Source: an uncultured Francisellaceae bacterium (lineage in GTDB: Bacteria; Pseudomonadota; Gammaproteobacteria; UBA6186; Azoamicaceae). From it: a stretch of 64,000 nt of DNA. Under the pieces are notes generated by a model. The model saw only the letters and a program-made list of their open reading frames with translations. It had not been told where the DNA came from and did no database searches. The translations under genes were made by a program, and so were the position numbers. Location: positions 26,027 through 90,026 of the forward strand of contig CAMFJH010000007.1 of assembly GCA_945956915.1 (NCBI GenBank). The letters are read 5' to 3'. Below, piece after piece: positions 56,715 through 64,000 of the stretch (position 1 is its first letter; each line of letters starts with the position of its first letter).

Positions 56715-57518
56715 ATGCAAAGATCATGGGTTCTACTTAAACAACAGTCCTACACGCTATCACTGCTATTGCTTGCAGCTAGCGCTTTTATAAGCACCCA
56801 AGCACTGGCTTTAGAATGTTTTTGCATAGATTCTTATGTAGGTATCGACGCGCAGGCACGTCGTATGCCTTTTAAAAAGAATTTTGGGGATAACGTCCTT
56901 CAACACCGATATTATCCAGAGCTTAATACCTTTGTGGGCATAAAGTTTAATGATTATTTAGGATTTGAAGCCGGCTATGAATTCTCAAAACATCAAAAGA
57001 ATACTAAAAGTGTATTGCCAGGACAAGTTGTATTTGGTGCGCCTATTGCAGAACCCGACCCCCGTTTCAATAATGTGACAAATACAAGCCGTACCTGCTC
57101 TAAGATTAATGGCTTTAATATTAATCTGATGGGATTTCTTCCTATTTTTTGTGAAGAATATAATACACAATTAATTGGTTCTGCAGGTATGGCCTCCTTA
57201 AAGCTGAGAAGCCGAAATACAATAATGGAAATAGGAAATCAAACTTTAACACTTCAAAATCCCACGGAAATAGTCCCTGTTCAAAGAGTTGAAATTAACA
57301 CAAGTTATTATAAAAGTCGCAAATGGACATTTCGTGCTAGCACGGGTATTCAATATCTCACACCCTATTGGGTCGGGGTACGCGCTTTAATTAGCTGGGA
57401 GAATACAGACAAATTTAAGCCACAAGGAATAGATCTCAATAGTGGAAGAAAAATGTCCGAGTACGCTAAGCTTAAAAACAGCCTTATCTATAGGCTTGGT
57501 GTTTACGTACCCTTCTAA
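56715..57518 (+). CDS. Outer-membrane beta-barrel protein, dispersed paralogue
   Basis: A 267-aa member of the family at 181-3369: signal peptide ending at ALA, then SYVGIDAQ, GFNINLMGFLPI and GVRALISWENTDKF, C-terminus GVYVPF. TTGGAG ribosome site. It stands alone between the autotransporter and a convergent coiled-coil gene. Confidence 0.8.
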   Translation: MQRSWVLLKQQSYTLSLLLLAASAFISTQALALECFCIDSYVGIDAQARRMPFKKNFGDNVLQHRYYPELNTFVGIKFNDYLGFEAGYEFSKHQKNTKSVLPGQVVFGAPIAEPDPRFNNVTNTSRTCSKINGFNINLMGFLPIFCEEYNTQLIGSAGMASLKLRSRNTIMEIGNQTLTLQNPTEIVPVQRVEINTSYYKSRKWTFRASTGIQYLTPYWVGVRALISWENTDKFKPQGIDLNSGRKMSEYAKLKNSLIYRLGVYVPF

Positions 57519-57523
57519 GCATT

Positions 57524-59734
57524 TTATCTTCCACCCCTTCTCCCTAGGGTTCTGCCAGCAGCATTGAAAGCTCGCAATTGTGCAGTGAGGTCATCACGTA
57601 CTATCACAGCTTCACGTGCTATTGTAGCCTCTTCTTTAGTGGCTTCCCATACTCTTTTCATATGTTCAGCTACCTTCTTATCCGTTATTTCATGCTCGGG
57701 CAAAATTTCAGTCGTACTTACCCTGCTGGCTGCTTCAATGGTTTGCAACCGAGCTACAAATAAATCAGTATTTGGTGATATGTTGAGATTAGGGCTAGAA
57801 ATTGATGTAGGCTCTATCACAATATGCACGGAAACTGAATCTTGAACAGTAGATTGCTCTTTTAATGATTCATTTTGCTGTTGAATTGCTAAGTTTTCTA
57901 AGTGCTGCTTTTCTTTTTCCTCTTGGAGTTGCGCTACTAAGAGTGCTAATCGTTGATTTTCTTGAGCAGCTAACTTTAATTTATGGGCTAATTGCTCTTT
58001 ATTAGCAACTAATTCTACATTTCTTTTTACGAGCTCCTCTTCTAATGTTGGTGTTTTAGGAGCTTCTTCACGCTTTTGTCGTACTCCTCTTACAATACCT
58101 TGTTGTAGGTTTAATTGTTCTGCTTCTCTTTCTTCTTCACGTTCTAATTCCAGTTGCAAAGCTGATATAGCCTCTTGAAACTTACCGTCTTGCATATCAA
58201 ATTCCAGTGGTTTAGGTGTGCTCTCTAATATCATAGGAGCAATTTTTAACCATTTTTCTTTTTCTTCAGATTGCGCTTTTTGTACTAAGTCTTTTACTCT
58301 TTTATCTTGAATAGCTCTGTCAATCGCATGAATAATCTTTCCCTCTTTATCATCCTTAAGTTTTTGAATTAAATATTCATAACGATGTGTACGAGTTTTT
58401 TTAGTATGCAAGTCATCTGAAAGATCTAGTAGTATTTTTCTATCATTTTCATTTGTTAATTGTTCTAAAATGTTCTTTAATTCCTGGCTGCGCTTGTGAT
58501 GATTAGGTAATCCACATATTTTAAAAAAGAAATCACATACAATTCTGTATTCTGCAGCAGTTTCGCTATTAACATTTTGAAGCTTTTTATAAAAAACAGA
58601 AAAGCATTCTTTAAGTTTTTCTTTATATTCTTTGATTTCACTTTTTTCTGAAAAATCTGAATCCACATCGGATGCTTCACTCACAGATTGGCTTCTTCTG
58701 CTAAGCACATAATCATCCTTAATGCTGGAATGATTGCTTAGATCGGCTAAAAAATCATAAGACTCAGTAGATTCCTCATCATCAGAGAGCATAAGTTTCC
58801 TAACTTTTTTATGCCTCATTTCACGCTCTGCTTGTAGTTCAAGTATTTTTTTATGTGTCTTTTCATTTTGAATAATTCTATCAAGAGCATTAACAAGTTC
58901 TTGGTTTTCATTTAATTTATTTTTTAAACAATCATAACGTTTTTCAGGGGTTTCACTCAATAATTCACTTGAAAGTATTTTGAATTGAACGCTATCCTGA
59001 ATATCTTCTATAATACTTATAACTTTTTGAAGTTGTAGATTGGGTATATACTCGTGAGATAATATTAATCTTGAGAATAAAAAGTTACAGACACGACCAT
59101 TTTTATCTACGTATTCACTATCTGGATTATCTAATTTTTTATAAAATGCTTCAAAACATAATTTTTTTTCATAATATAGTTTTGATTCAGATTCTTCTGA
59201 AGTTGTCGATCTTATTTCATCTTGTTCACTTCCTGAACGAATTGATTCACGTTTTTTAGCCTCAGGGTCTCCTAGCATATCATATTCAACAGATAGACGC
59301 TTAGCTGATGAATGTGGGCTGGATCCTAAGCTTTTAACTCCTCCCTCTCCGTCTATTAAACTCGGAGTGCGGGTCCCATTGCTCCTATCTACTAAAGGTA
59401 CATCGTGCTGTTCACCCTGCGAAGATAAACTTGGACTGGGAGGTTCAATTTTGGGTTTATGATCTGTTTCTGACCCTTCAGTTTCTGCATCATAATGATG
59501 CGGCTCACCTTCAGGTTCAGAATGAGTTTGTTCAACTTCAGATTCTGAAAGGGAATTGACCGACTTATTAGTAGATACTAGATCAAAGCTACTAGCTTCA
59601 CTGTCCACCCGCACTTTTTTTTGATTAACACTCTCTTTAGGCATATCAACCACACCATAACTCGAGTCGCTGAATTCGCTACCTACTCGCTCTCTTGATT
59701 GTTTTTTTTCTAAATCCGTGCCGGCCTGTTCCAT
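57524..59734 (-). CDS. Large coiled-coil protein with duplicated domain, candidate effector
   Basis: A 736-aa hydrophilic protein with no signal peptide. An acidic, Ser-rich disordered N-terminus (1-180) is followed by two copies of an approximately 130-residue helical domain (about 183-315 and 365-498; shared FYKKL, VCxFxF, ILxxL, RYxxLxxKL, ALDRxIQ/AIDRAIQ, KIAPMIL/KVRKLML), then a long Gln/Glu coiled coil (530-640) and a basic tail ending RRGGR. No enzymatic motif. The style resembles secreted effectors of intracellular bacteria; not proven. Confidence 0.75.
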   Translation of the reverse strand: MEQAGTDLEKKQSRERVGSEFSDSSYGVVDMPKESVNQKKVRVDSEASSFDLVSTNKSVNSLSESEVEQTHSEPEGEPHHYDAETEGSETDHKPKIEPPSPSLSSQGEQHDVPLVDRSNGTRTPSLIDGEGGVKSLGSSPHSSAKRLSVEYDMLGDPEAKKRESIRSGSEQDEIRSTTSEESESKLYYEKKLCFEAFYKKLDNPDSEYVDKNGRVCNFLFSRLILSHEYIPNLQLQKVISIIEDIQDSVQFKILSSELLSETPEKRYDCLKNKLNENQELVNALDRIIQNEKTHKKILELQAEREMRHKKVRKLMLSDDEESTESYDFLADLSNHSSIKDDYVLSRRSQSVSEASDVDSDFSEKSEIKEYKEKLKECFSVFYKKLQNVNSETAAEYRIVCDFFFKICGLPNHHKRSQELKNILEQLTNENDRKILLDLSDDLHTKKTRTHRYEYLIQKLKDDKEGKIIHAIDRAIQDKRVKDLVQKAQSEEKEKWLKIAPMILESTPKPLEFDMQDGKFQEAISALQLELEREEEREAEQLNLQQGIVRGVRQKREEAPKTPTLEEELVKRNVELVANKEQLAHKLKLAAQENQRLALLVAQLQEEKEKQHLENLAIQQQNESLKEQSTVQDSVSVHIVIEPTSISSPNLNISPNTDLFVARLQTIEAASRVSTTEILPEHEITDKKVAEHMKRVWEATKEEATIAREAVIVRDDLTAQLRAFNAAGRTLGRRGGR

Positions 59735-59885
59735 AGCTCATTCCTCCTGATGTTCAAATCGCCCTATAAATCCAATTGATTGCATTACATATCATTATGG
59801 AAAACAATAGTGTTCTCTGTCAAGATATATTTTGCAAGAAAGACCCTTTCTAATGGTGTGATATTTTTGGATCCTATACTTAAAT

Positions 59886-60020
59886 TTACTTTTTATAAGG
59901 ATGATGCTTTTTATCTCCTTGATGCCGCGCTGCATCTTGCCCCTCAGCGCCTGGAACATGATTGGGATCTTTCTTATGGCCTTTATCATCCTTGGAGTTA
60001 GAGTGTTTGTCATGTTTCAT
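59886..60020 (-). CDS. Small hydrophilic protein, 44 aa
   Basis: ATG at 60020 follows AAGGAGAGTCTT and the frame runs to TAA at 59886. The product starts MKHDKHSNSKDDKGHKKDP and is rich in His, Lys and Asp, with no hydrophobic segment, resembling hydrophilin-like stress peptides. Function unknown. Confidence 0.5.
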   Translation of the reverse strand: MKHDKHSNSKDDKGHKKDPNHVPGAEGQDAARHQGDKKHHPYKK

Positions 60021-60088
60021 AAGACTCTCCTTAAGCAAAACCTATATTTACTGTAGTCTATATTTCTTATAATATCCAATGATTTCTT

Positions 60089-60271
60089 TTATACCGCATC
60101 TTTTGTTCCAGAATGAATCTTGCCAACATTAGGATACAAACCTGAAATGACACTTTTTGTTAAAGCTTGGTTAGTACTCAGATATTGCAGCACATGTGTT
60201 GTAGGACTTTCTGGGAATTTATGTCCATGCAGTTCTTTGGCAATACGAAAGAGAAATTGCTTCTTCTTTTG
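60089..60271 (-). pseudogene. Open frame overlapping and extending the birA 3' end
   Basis: A frame without start codon overlaps the birA 3' end and encodes FLFRIAKELHGHKFPESP onward to TAA at 60089. Joining it to birA after EEAIS would need a one-base change and gives a smooth helix (EEAISLFRIAKELHG). It may be the true C-terminus of the ligase or the tail of a lost gene. Confidence 0.35.
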
Positions 60272-61058
60272 TCAGAATATGTCCTGTTATAAACTTTTGA
60301 ATGGTTGTCCCAGTAGCTGTTTTTGTTTCCAGTAATAAAGCGCCTTCAGCATCCACTCCTTTCATGATACCTTCCACTATAGAGTCATTTCTATCATTCT
60401 TAAGCTTTATGCTTTCATTTAAAAATTCCATTTTTTCAGCTATGTTGCTGGAAAAATGTGCAAAGCCATTTTGAATTAATAAACTTATATTTTTCTGAAA
60501 AATTTCTTGAAAACAGTTTAATATCAGTTCCCTGTCAAAAGTTTTTCCAGAGGATACTAAAAGAGAAGTCACGGGTTGATCAACAGAATTACACATTTCT
60601 GCATTCATATTAATATTAATCCCAATACCTACCTTAATCGCTAAATGCTCTTTGAAATGGGTAGGAAATTCAGATTGTGATAATATTCCACACACTTTTT
60701 TTCTGTCTAGCAACACATCATTAATCCATTTTAAAGTGGGTTTAAAACCAAATTTCTGTAAAGTTAAAACCACTGAATAGGCTGTTACTTGTGGAATGTT
60801 AGTTATTAAATCTAATGATTCTTTAGGGAAAGGAAAAACAAAAGTGGCATAAATATTAACATCGGGAGGAGAAATCCAAGTTCTATTATGTGTGCCCCTT
60901 CCTTTTGTTTGAGTATCTGCCGTGACCAATAGCCAATCTTTCCCGGTATCGGGTAAAGTCTTTGTGATCTCTTCTGCTTTATCTTGTGTGGAAGAAATGG
61001 ATCCATAGTGATAACGAGTGATCTTTATATTTCCAATGTTTAATTCTGTTTTTTTCAT
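60219..61058 (-). CDS. birA: Biotin--[acetyl-CoA-carboxylase] ligase
   Basis: A 279-aa biotin protein ligase without the DNA-binding N-terminus. The catalytic loop KGRGTHNRTW, the KWINDVLLDRKKVCGIL motif and KVGIGININ are present. It biotinylates the carboxylase carrier protein. The C-terminus in this frame ends SYCQRTAWT; an overlapping +1 frame continues past it (see the following remnant). Confidence 0.9.
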   Translation of the reverse strand: MKKTELNIGNIKITRYHYGSISSTQDKAEEITKTLPDTGKDWLLVTADTQTKGRGTHNRTWISPPDVNIYATFVFPFPKESLDLITNIPQVTAYSVVLTLQKFGFKPTLKWINDVLLDRKKVCGILSQSEFPTHFKEHLAIKVGIGININMNAEMCNSVDQPVTSLLVSSGKTFDRELILNCFQEIFQKNISLLIQNGFAHFSSNIAEKMEFLNESIKLKNDRNDSIVEGIMKGVDAEGALLLETKTATGTTIQKFITGHILTKEEAISLSYCQRTAWT

Positions 61059-61101
61059 CTGATTCTCTCCTTAAATCTAAAACTTATATATGTTTCATTA
61101 T

Positions 61102-61602
61102 TTATACAAAACTTCTGGGACCAGCAGCTTTTAAGGTTTCTCGTTCATAAAAAGTATCACTGACATAATCTTTCTCAGGTCCTTTTACCAGATAAACCAA
61201 ACTGAAGCTATTAAACTCATCATTTGGAAATCTAAACTCTGCTTTATAAGTGTCGTTTATACATAGATGCTCTCCAATTGCAACAATCTCTTTTTTTTCT
61301 GTTGTTTTAAACTTTAAATTATACATCAGTGTTAATTTTTTTTGATCTTCTGAAAAAAATTTTACTATAGTATCATCTTTTTCAGAGTATTCATAAAAAT
61401 GCTCTCGATAAAATTCTAGCTTTTGTCCTGTACTCGTAGTCAGGAAACCATCTTCTCGATAAAAAAGAATATTATTATCTGTCTTCTCAAAAACTGCAGT
61501 TCCAATAGCTTCTGCATACGCATGATCTGCATTCTTATGTTGCAATTTTCGGCGAATTTTCCAAATGCCCTGTAAACCATTAAAAATTTTTTTAATCAAC
61601 AT
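61102..61602 (-). CDS. DUF6314 family protein
   Basis: A 166-aa protein matching the DUF6314 pattern: FNGLQGIWKIRRKL, GTAVFEK, NILFYREDG, YREHFYEY, CINDTYKAEF, FSLVYLVKGPEKDYVSDTFYER. Lipocalin-like calycin fold is likely. Eighteen bp downstream of a truncated flavin monooxygenase, so the two may once have worked together. No known reaction. Confidence 0.8.
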   Translation of the reverse strand: MLIKKIFNGLQGIWKIRRKLQHKNADHAYAEAIGTAVFEKTDNNILFYREDGFLTTSTGQKLEFYREHFYEYSEKDDTIVKFFSEDQKKLTLMYNLKFKTTEKKEIVAIGEHLCINDTYKAEFRFPNDEFNSFSLVYLVKGPEKDYVSDTFYERETLKAAGPRSFV

Positions 61603-61620
61603 TTAGGATCTCATTTTATT

Positions 61621-61866
61621 TTATAATTGAAGTGCACTTGGAAAACGATCAGAACTGCAGTCAAAAAGATCACTAAATATGCAAGTAAAATTTGAAAGAT
61701 TGGCATGCATGCTTTCCCACATCGCACCTGTACTCGGATTCCATAAACCACCTAATTCCGATTCTTTTTCAAAAATAGTCGTTTCAAAACCATTTTCTAA
61801 AGCATATTTTGCTGAAACAAGACCTGCAGGACCCGCTCCAATTATCGCAATTTTCGGAGTTTTCAT
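61621..61866 (-). pseudogene. Flavin-containing monooxygenase, truncated
   Basis: An 81-residue frame starting MKTPKIAIIGAGPAGLVSAK (FAD GxGxxG), then FEKESELGGLWNPSTGAMW and MHANLSNFTCIFSD, as in FMOs of 430-500 aa. The protein stops after about 20 unrelated residues; the NADPH-binding and C-terminal domains are missing. Probably the result of an internal deletion. Confidence 0.8.
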
Positions 61867-62060
61867 ATCTTAAAATACCTTCTTTAGCTTTAAATATTCA
61901 CTTTAATAATCACAAGATATCTTAATTTCAAGATTATTGTCAATTTAAAAAAAGTTAGTTTTATAGTTGGCTATGCTATTTGTAAGCCTGAATTATATGT
62001 ATAATAGGTTTTTGTTTTAAATTTTTGCAAGTGATGATCGGAATATTAAATTAAGTTTAT

Positions 62061-62780
62061 ATGAAATTACTTAAGACGTCTTTCTTAGTGATGTTCTTTG
62101 TTGGGCTTTTACTCTTTGTTAAGCAGCCTGAGAAATTAGTCATTAAACCACCTAAAAGTTTCAGTGCCTCAAAAAAAATTGCACTAGAAATTTTTTCTAA
62201 GAATAAAGTAACATTTTATTGTCGTTGCCAATATGATGAGCATGGTGTTGTTAATTGGGAGACTTGTGGCTATAAACCTAAAACCAATACGAAAAGAGCA
62301 AAGTCTATAGAATGGGAACACATTATGCCTGCATATCATTTTGGCAAAAATATGCAGTGCTGGAAAGAGCCCATTTGCCAAACTAAAGAGGGAAAACTCT
62401 ACAAAGGAAGAAGGTGTTGTCAGCAAATTAATAAGCAATTTGTCAAAATGGAGTCAGATCTCCATAATCTCGTTCCGGCGATTGGAGAAGTTAATGCAGC
62501 ACGTTCAAATTTTACTTTTGGATTATTGCCGAATATTAAAAAACAAGAATTTGGAGCTTGTCAACTTAAAATTGATAGCCAAAATAAAAAAGTAGAACCG
62601 GCAACAAAGGTACGCGGTACGATTGCTAGATCCTACCTTTATATGTCTCAGCACTATAATATAGAATTAAGCGAAAATGAGCTTGAACTTTTTAATAAAT
62701 GGTCAGCTCAACACCCTCCCGAGCAATGCACTAATGTCCGGGGAAAATTAGTCATAATATTCTCCGGGGAGCCATTGTAA
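62061..62780 (+). CDS. endA: Endonuclease I (EndA/NucM), 3' end replaced by an IS
   Basis: A 239-aa non-specific nuclease with an N-terminal signal/anchor. It has the active-site WEHIMPA (general-base His) and ESDLHNLVPAIGEVNAARSNFTFG (metal ligands) and normal disulfide Cys. After KWSAQHPPEQ (about residue 222) the sequence becomes IS-derived (TNVRGKLVIIFSGEPL), so about the last 25 native residues, including the usual WExxR...QGN tail, are lost. The catalytic core is retained, but stability is uncertain. Confidence 0.88.
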   Translation: MKLLKTSFLVMFFVGLLLFVKQPEKLVIKPPKSFSASKKIALEIFSKNKVTFYCRCQYDEHGVVNWETCGYKPKTNTKRAKSIEWEHIMPAYHFGKNMQCWKEPICQTKEGKLYKGRRCCQQINKQFVKMESDLHNLVPAIGEVNAARSNFTFGLLPNIKKQEFGACQLKIDSQNKKVEPATKVRGTIARSYLYMSQHYNIELSENELELFNKWSAQHPPEQCTNVRGKLVIIFSGEPL

Positions 62781-64000
62781 ATTGAGGGATTATTTTAGGA
62801 GGTTTTAAAATAGCCCAATTTTGCACAAATGTGCCCACATTACACCTCAAAAACATTACAATATTTCTCATGGATAAAGCCTCTTTTAAGTGAGACTGAA
62901 TAAGCTTCGTTAATAAACAAGCTATAAGACCAATTATAATTTGTATCTTGATCGCATTTTCGTTCTCACCAAAAAATTTCTTTATCTTTAGATTTTGCTT
63001 TATCCATTTGAAAAACAACTCAATTTGCCATCTTTTTTTGTATAGCTTTGCAATTTCACCGGCAGATAGTGTCATATTATTCGTGATAACCTTTATAGTA
63101 CGAAATCTACCACCCATCTCTACAGAAACCTTGACAAGCCTTAGAAAATCTTTATATTTTGACCCTTTTTTACTACATAACTTTATCACGTGGTCAAATT
63201 TTATTTCATCCTCTGAAACCTCTTTTCGTTCAACAAGCTTATATCTTAAAGTAGATTTTGGCCTGGTAACAAAAGTACTGCCAACTTCCGTAAACTCATG
63301 CCACCATTTGAAATCATAATAAGCTCGATCGAAGATATAAATCCTTTTCCTTTCTATTTTTATTTTCTTAGCTTCCTCAATATCATTAATACGAGGAGAA
63401 GTAAAAGTAAAATGAACAGGGCATTCTAACTCTGGGATATACAGAATATGCATTTTTAATCCCTGAATCCTCGCATTACTATCCGCCCAGTCCATGCCTC
63501 TGCCAGATAATACAATAGGAGTGGAATCTATGATACTAATTGCTTCTTTAAATTCATTTTTAGTTTGTCGATTTAATAATGGAAGTAAACGATAAAAAAG
63601 CTCCCTATAAAATCCCTCAGGCCTGTTTTTATTTGCATCTGATACGGTAGAGCGATTGACACTTTTTAAGTCTTTTATCTTTTTTTCACGGATAAACTGG
63701 TTAAAATTCATTACTAAAGTGCGTAAGCTCTCTTGCTTAGTAAACTGCGCATATAGGAGAGTTATAAAGTGATTCCAGGTAGTATAATCTTTAATGTATT
63801 TATCTGCCTGATATTTTTTGGCAAGTTCATTAAAAGCTTCTTTATTGATAGGTTTAATTAACTGTTCAAATATGGTAATATCCTTATTCATAGCCTGATG
63901 CTCCTTTAGTACGCAATACTGATGGAAATATATCATATTTCCTTAAGGGGCATCAGACTATTTATTTGTTTTTAAACACCTTTTTTCCCGGACACCAGTG
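62729..64000 (-). mobile_element. IS4-family insertion sequence, reaches the window edge
   Basis: About 1.27 kb. Left end CACTAATGTCCGGGGAAAA (62729) and right end, read inward, CACTGGTGTCCGGGAAAA (64000) form imperfect terminal inverted repeats. The right end coincides with the window edge, so the target duplication cannot be checked. Inserted in the endA 3' end. Confidence 0.85.
62752..63891 (-). CDS. IS4-family transposase
   Basis: A 379-aa DDE transposase from the ATG at 63891. N-terminal DUF4372 region (FEQLIKPINKEAFNELAKKY), catalytic D in SIIDSTPI and in FDRAYYD, and the YREK signature spaced as Y-x2-R-x3-E-x6-K in YKKRWQIELFFKWIK. Its stop lies 24 bp inside the left IS end. The gene is apparently intact. 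Confidence 0.92.
   Translation of the reverse strand: MNKDITIFEQLIKPINKEAFNELAKKYQADKYIKDYTTWNHFITLLYAQFTKQESLRTLVMNFNQFIREKKIKDLKSVNRSTVSDANKNRPEGFYRELFYRLLPLLNRQTKNEFKEAISIIDSTPIVLSGRGMDWADSNARIQGLKMHILYIPELECPVHFTFTSPRINDIEEAKKIKIERKRIYIFDRAYYDFKWWHEFTEVGSTFVTRPKSTLRYKLVERKEVSEDEIKFDHVIKLCSKKGSKYKDFLRLVKVSVEMGGRFRTIKVITNNMTLSAGEIAKLYKKRWQIELFFKWIKQNLKIKKFFGENENAIKIQIIIGLIACLLTKLIQSHLKEALSMRNIVMFLRCNVGTFVQNWAILKPPKIIPQFTMAPRRIL

Noticed and set aside
1..64000. tRNA, rRNA, riboswitch or CRISPR loci
   Set aside because: None could be recognised by reading both strands; covariance-model searches (tRNAscan, Rfam) would be needed to exclude small RNAs.

Overview
The window is AT-rich, densely coded DNA from a Gram-negative gammaproteobacterium. 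It carries a lipid A and lipoprotein export set (msbA, lpxK, lolC, lolD, bamE) together with fur, rpoS, mfd, recJ, comEC and birA. Several things suggest a host-associated member of the Legionellales or a near relative: a family of paralogous small outer-membrane barrels, a candidate cysteine-protease effector, an integrin-alpha-like surface protein, a large coiled-coil protein without a signal peptide, and many decaying genes. That placement is inference; no rRNA or tRNA gene is present to anchor it.

Layout. 0-3.4 kb: the end of an unknown gene, a terminator, then an operon of four paralogous outer-membrane barrel genes. 3.6-6.7 kb: an accessory patch with a frameshifted HicA-like gene, a tyrosine recombinase and an Rpn/PD-(D/E)XK nuclease. 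6.8-10.2 kb: a leftward msbA-lpxK-ycaR operon ending in a small membrane protein. 10.3-11.8 kb: a carotenoid-oxygenase gene broken by two frameshifts. 11.9-13.7 kb: a small unknown gene and an AbiE-type toxin-antitoxin pair whose promoter is bracketed by 19-bp direct repeats. 13.7-22.4 kb: an exonuclease, recJ, an Mth938-like gene, fur/bamE, comEC, a DUF559 endonuclease gene inside about 108-bp inverted repeats, and lolDC. 22.5-34.2 kb: an Ntn amidase, the cysteine-protease-like gene, rpoS-rmuC-yiiX-like, mfd, a PAP2 phosphatase, a deformylase-like gene, glutathione peroxidase and a small Zn-ribbon protein.

34.5-37.5 kb is a stress-like cluster: three DUF883 (ElaB/YqjD-type) paralogues, a membrane protein, a ferritin-like PA2169-family gene with two very small upstream ORFs, a rearrangement junction that truncates cutA, and ychJ. 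37.5-48.5 kb holds a complete Wsp-like chemosensory array (two CheW, two MCP, CheA-REC, CheB, CheR-TPR) transcribed away from a multidomain REC-PAS-GGDEF diguanylate cyclase. There is no flagellar gene and no free CheY, so the likely output is c-di-GMP rather than motility.

48.7-59.7 kb is a surface region: two barrels, a 1316-aa FG-GAP/CSPG integrin-like protein, a 959-aa autotransporter, and a 736-aa coiled-coil protein with a duplicated domain. 59.9-64 kb holds a 44-aa hydrophilic protein, birA with a possible 3' frameshift, a DUF6314 gene next to a truncated flavin monooxygenase, and endA whose 3' end is replaced by an IS4-family element that runs to the window edge.
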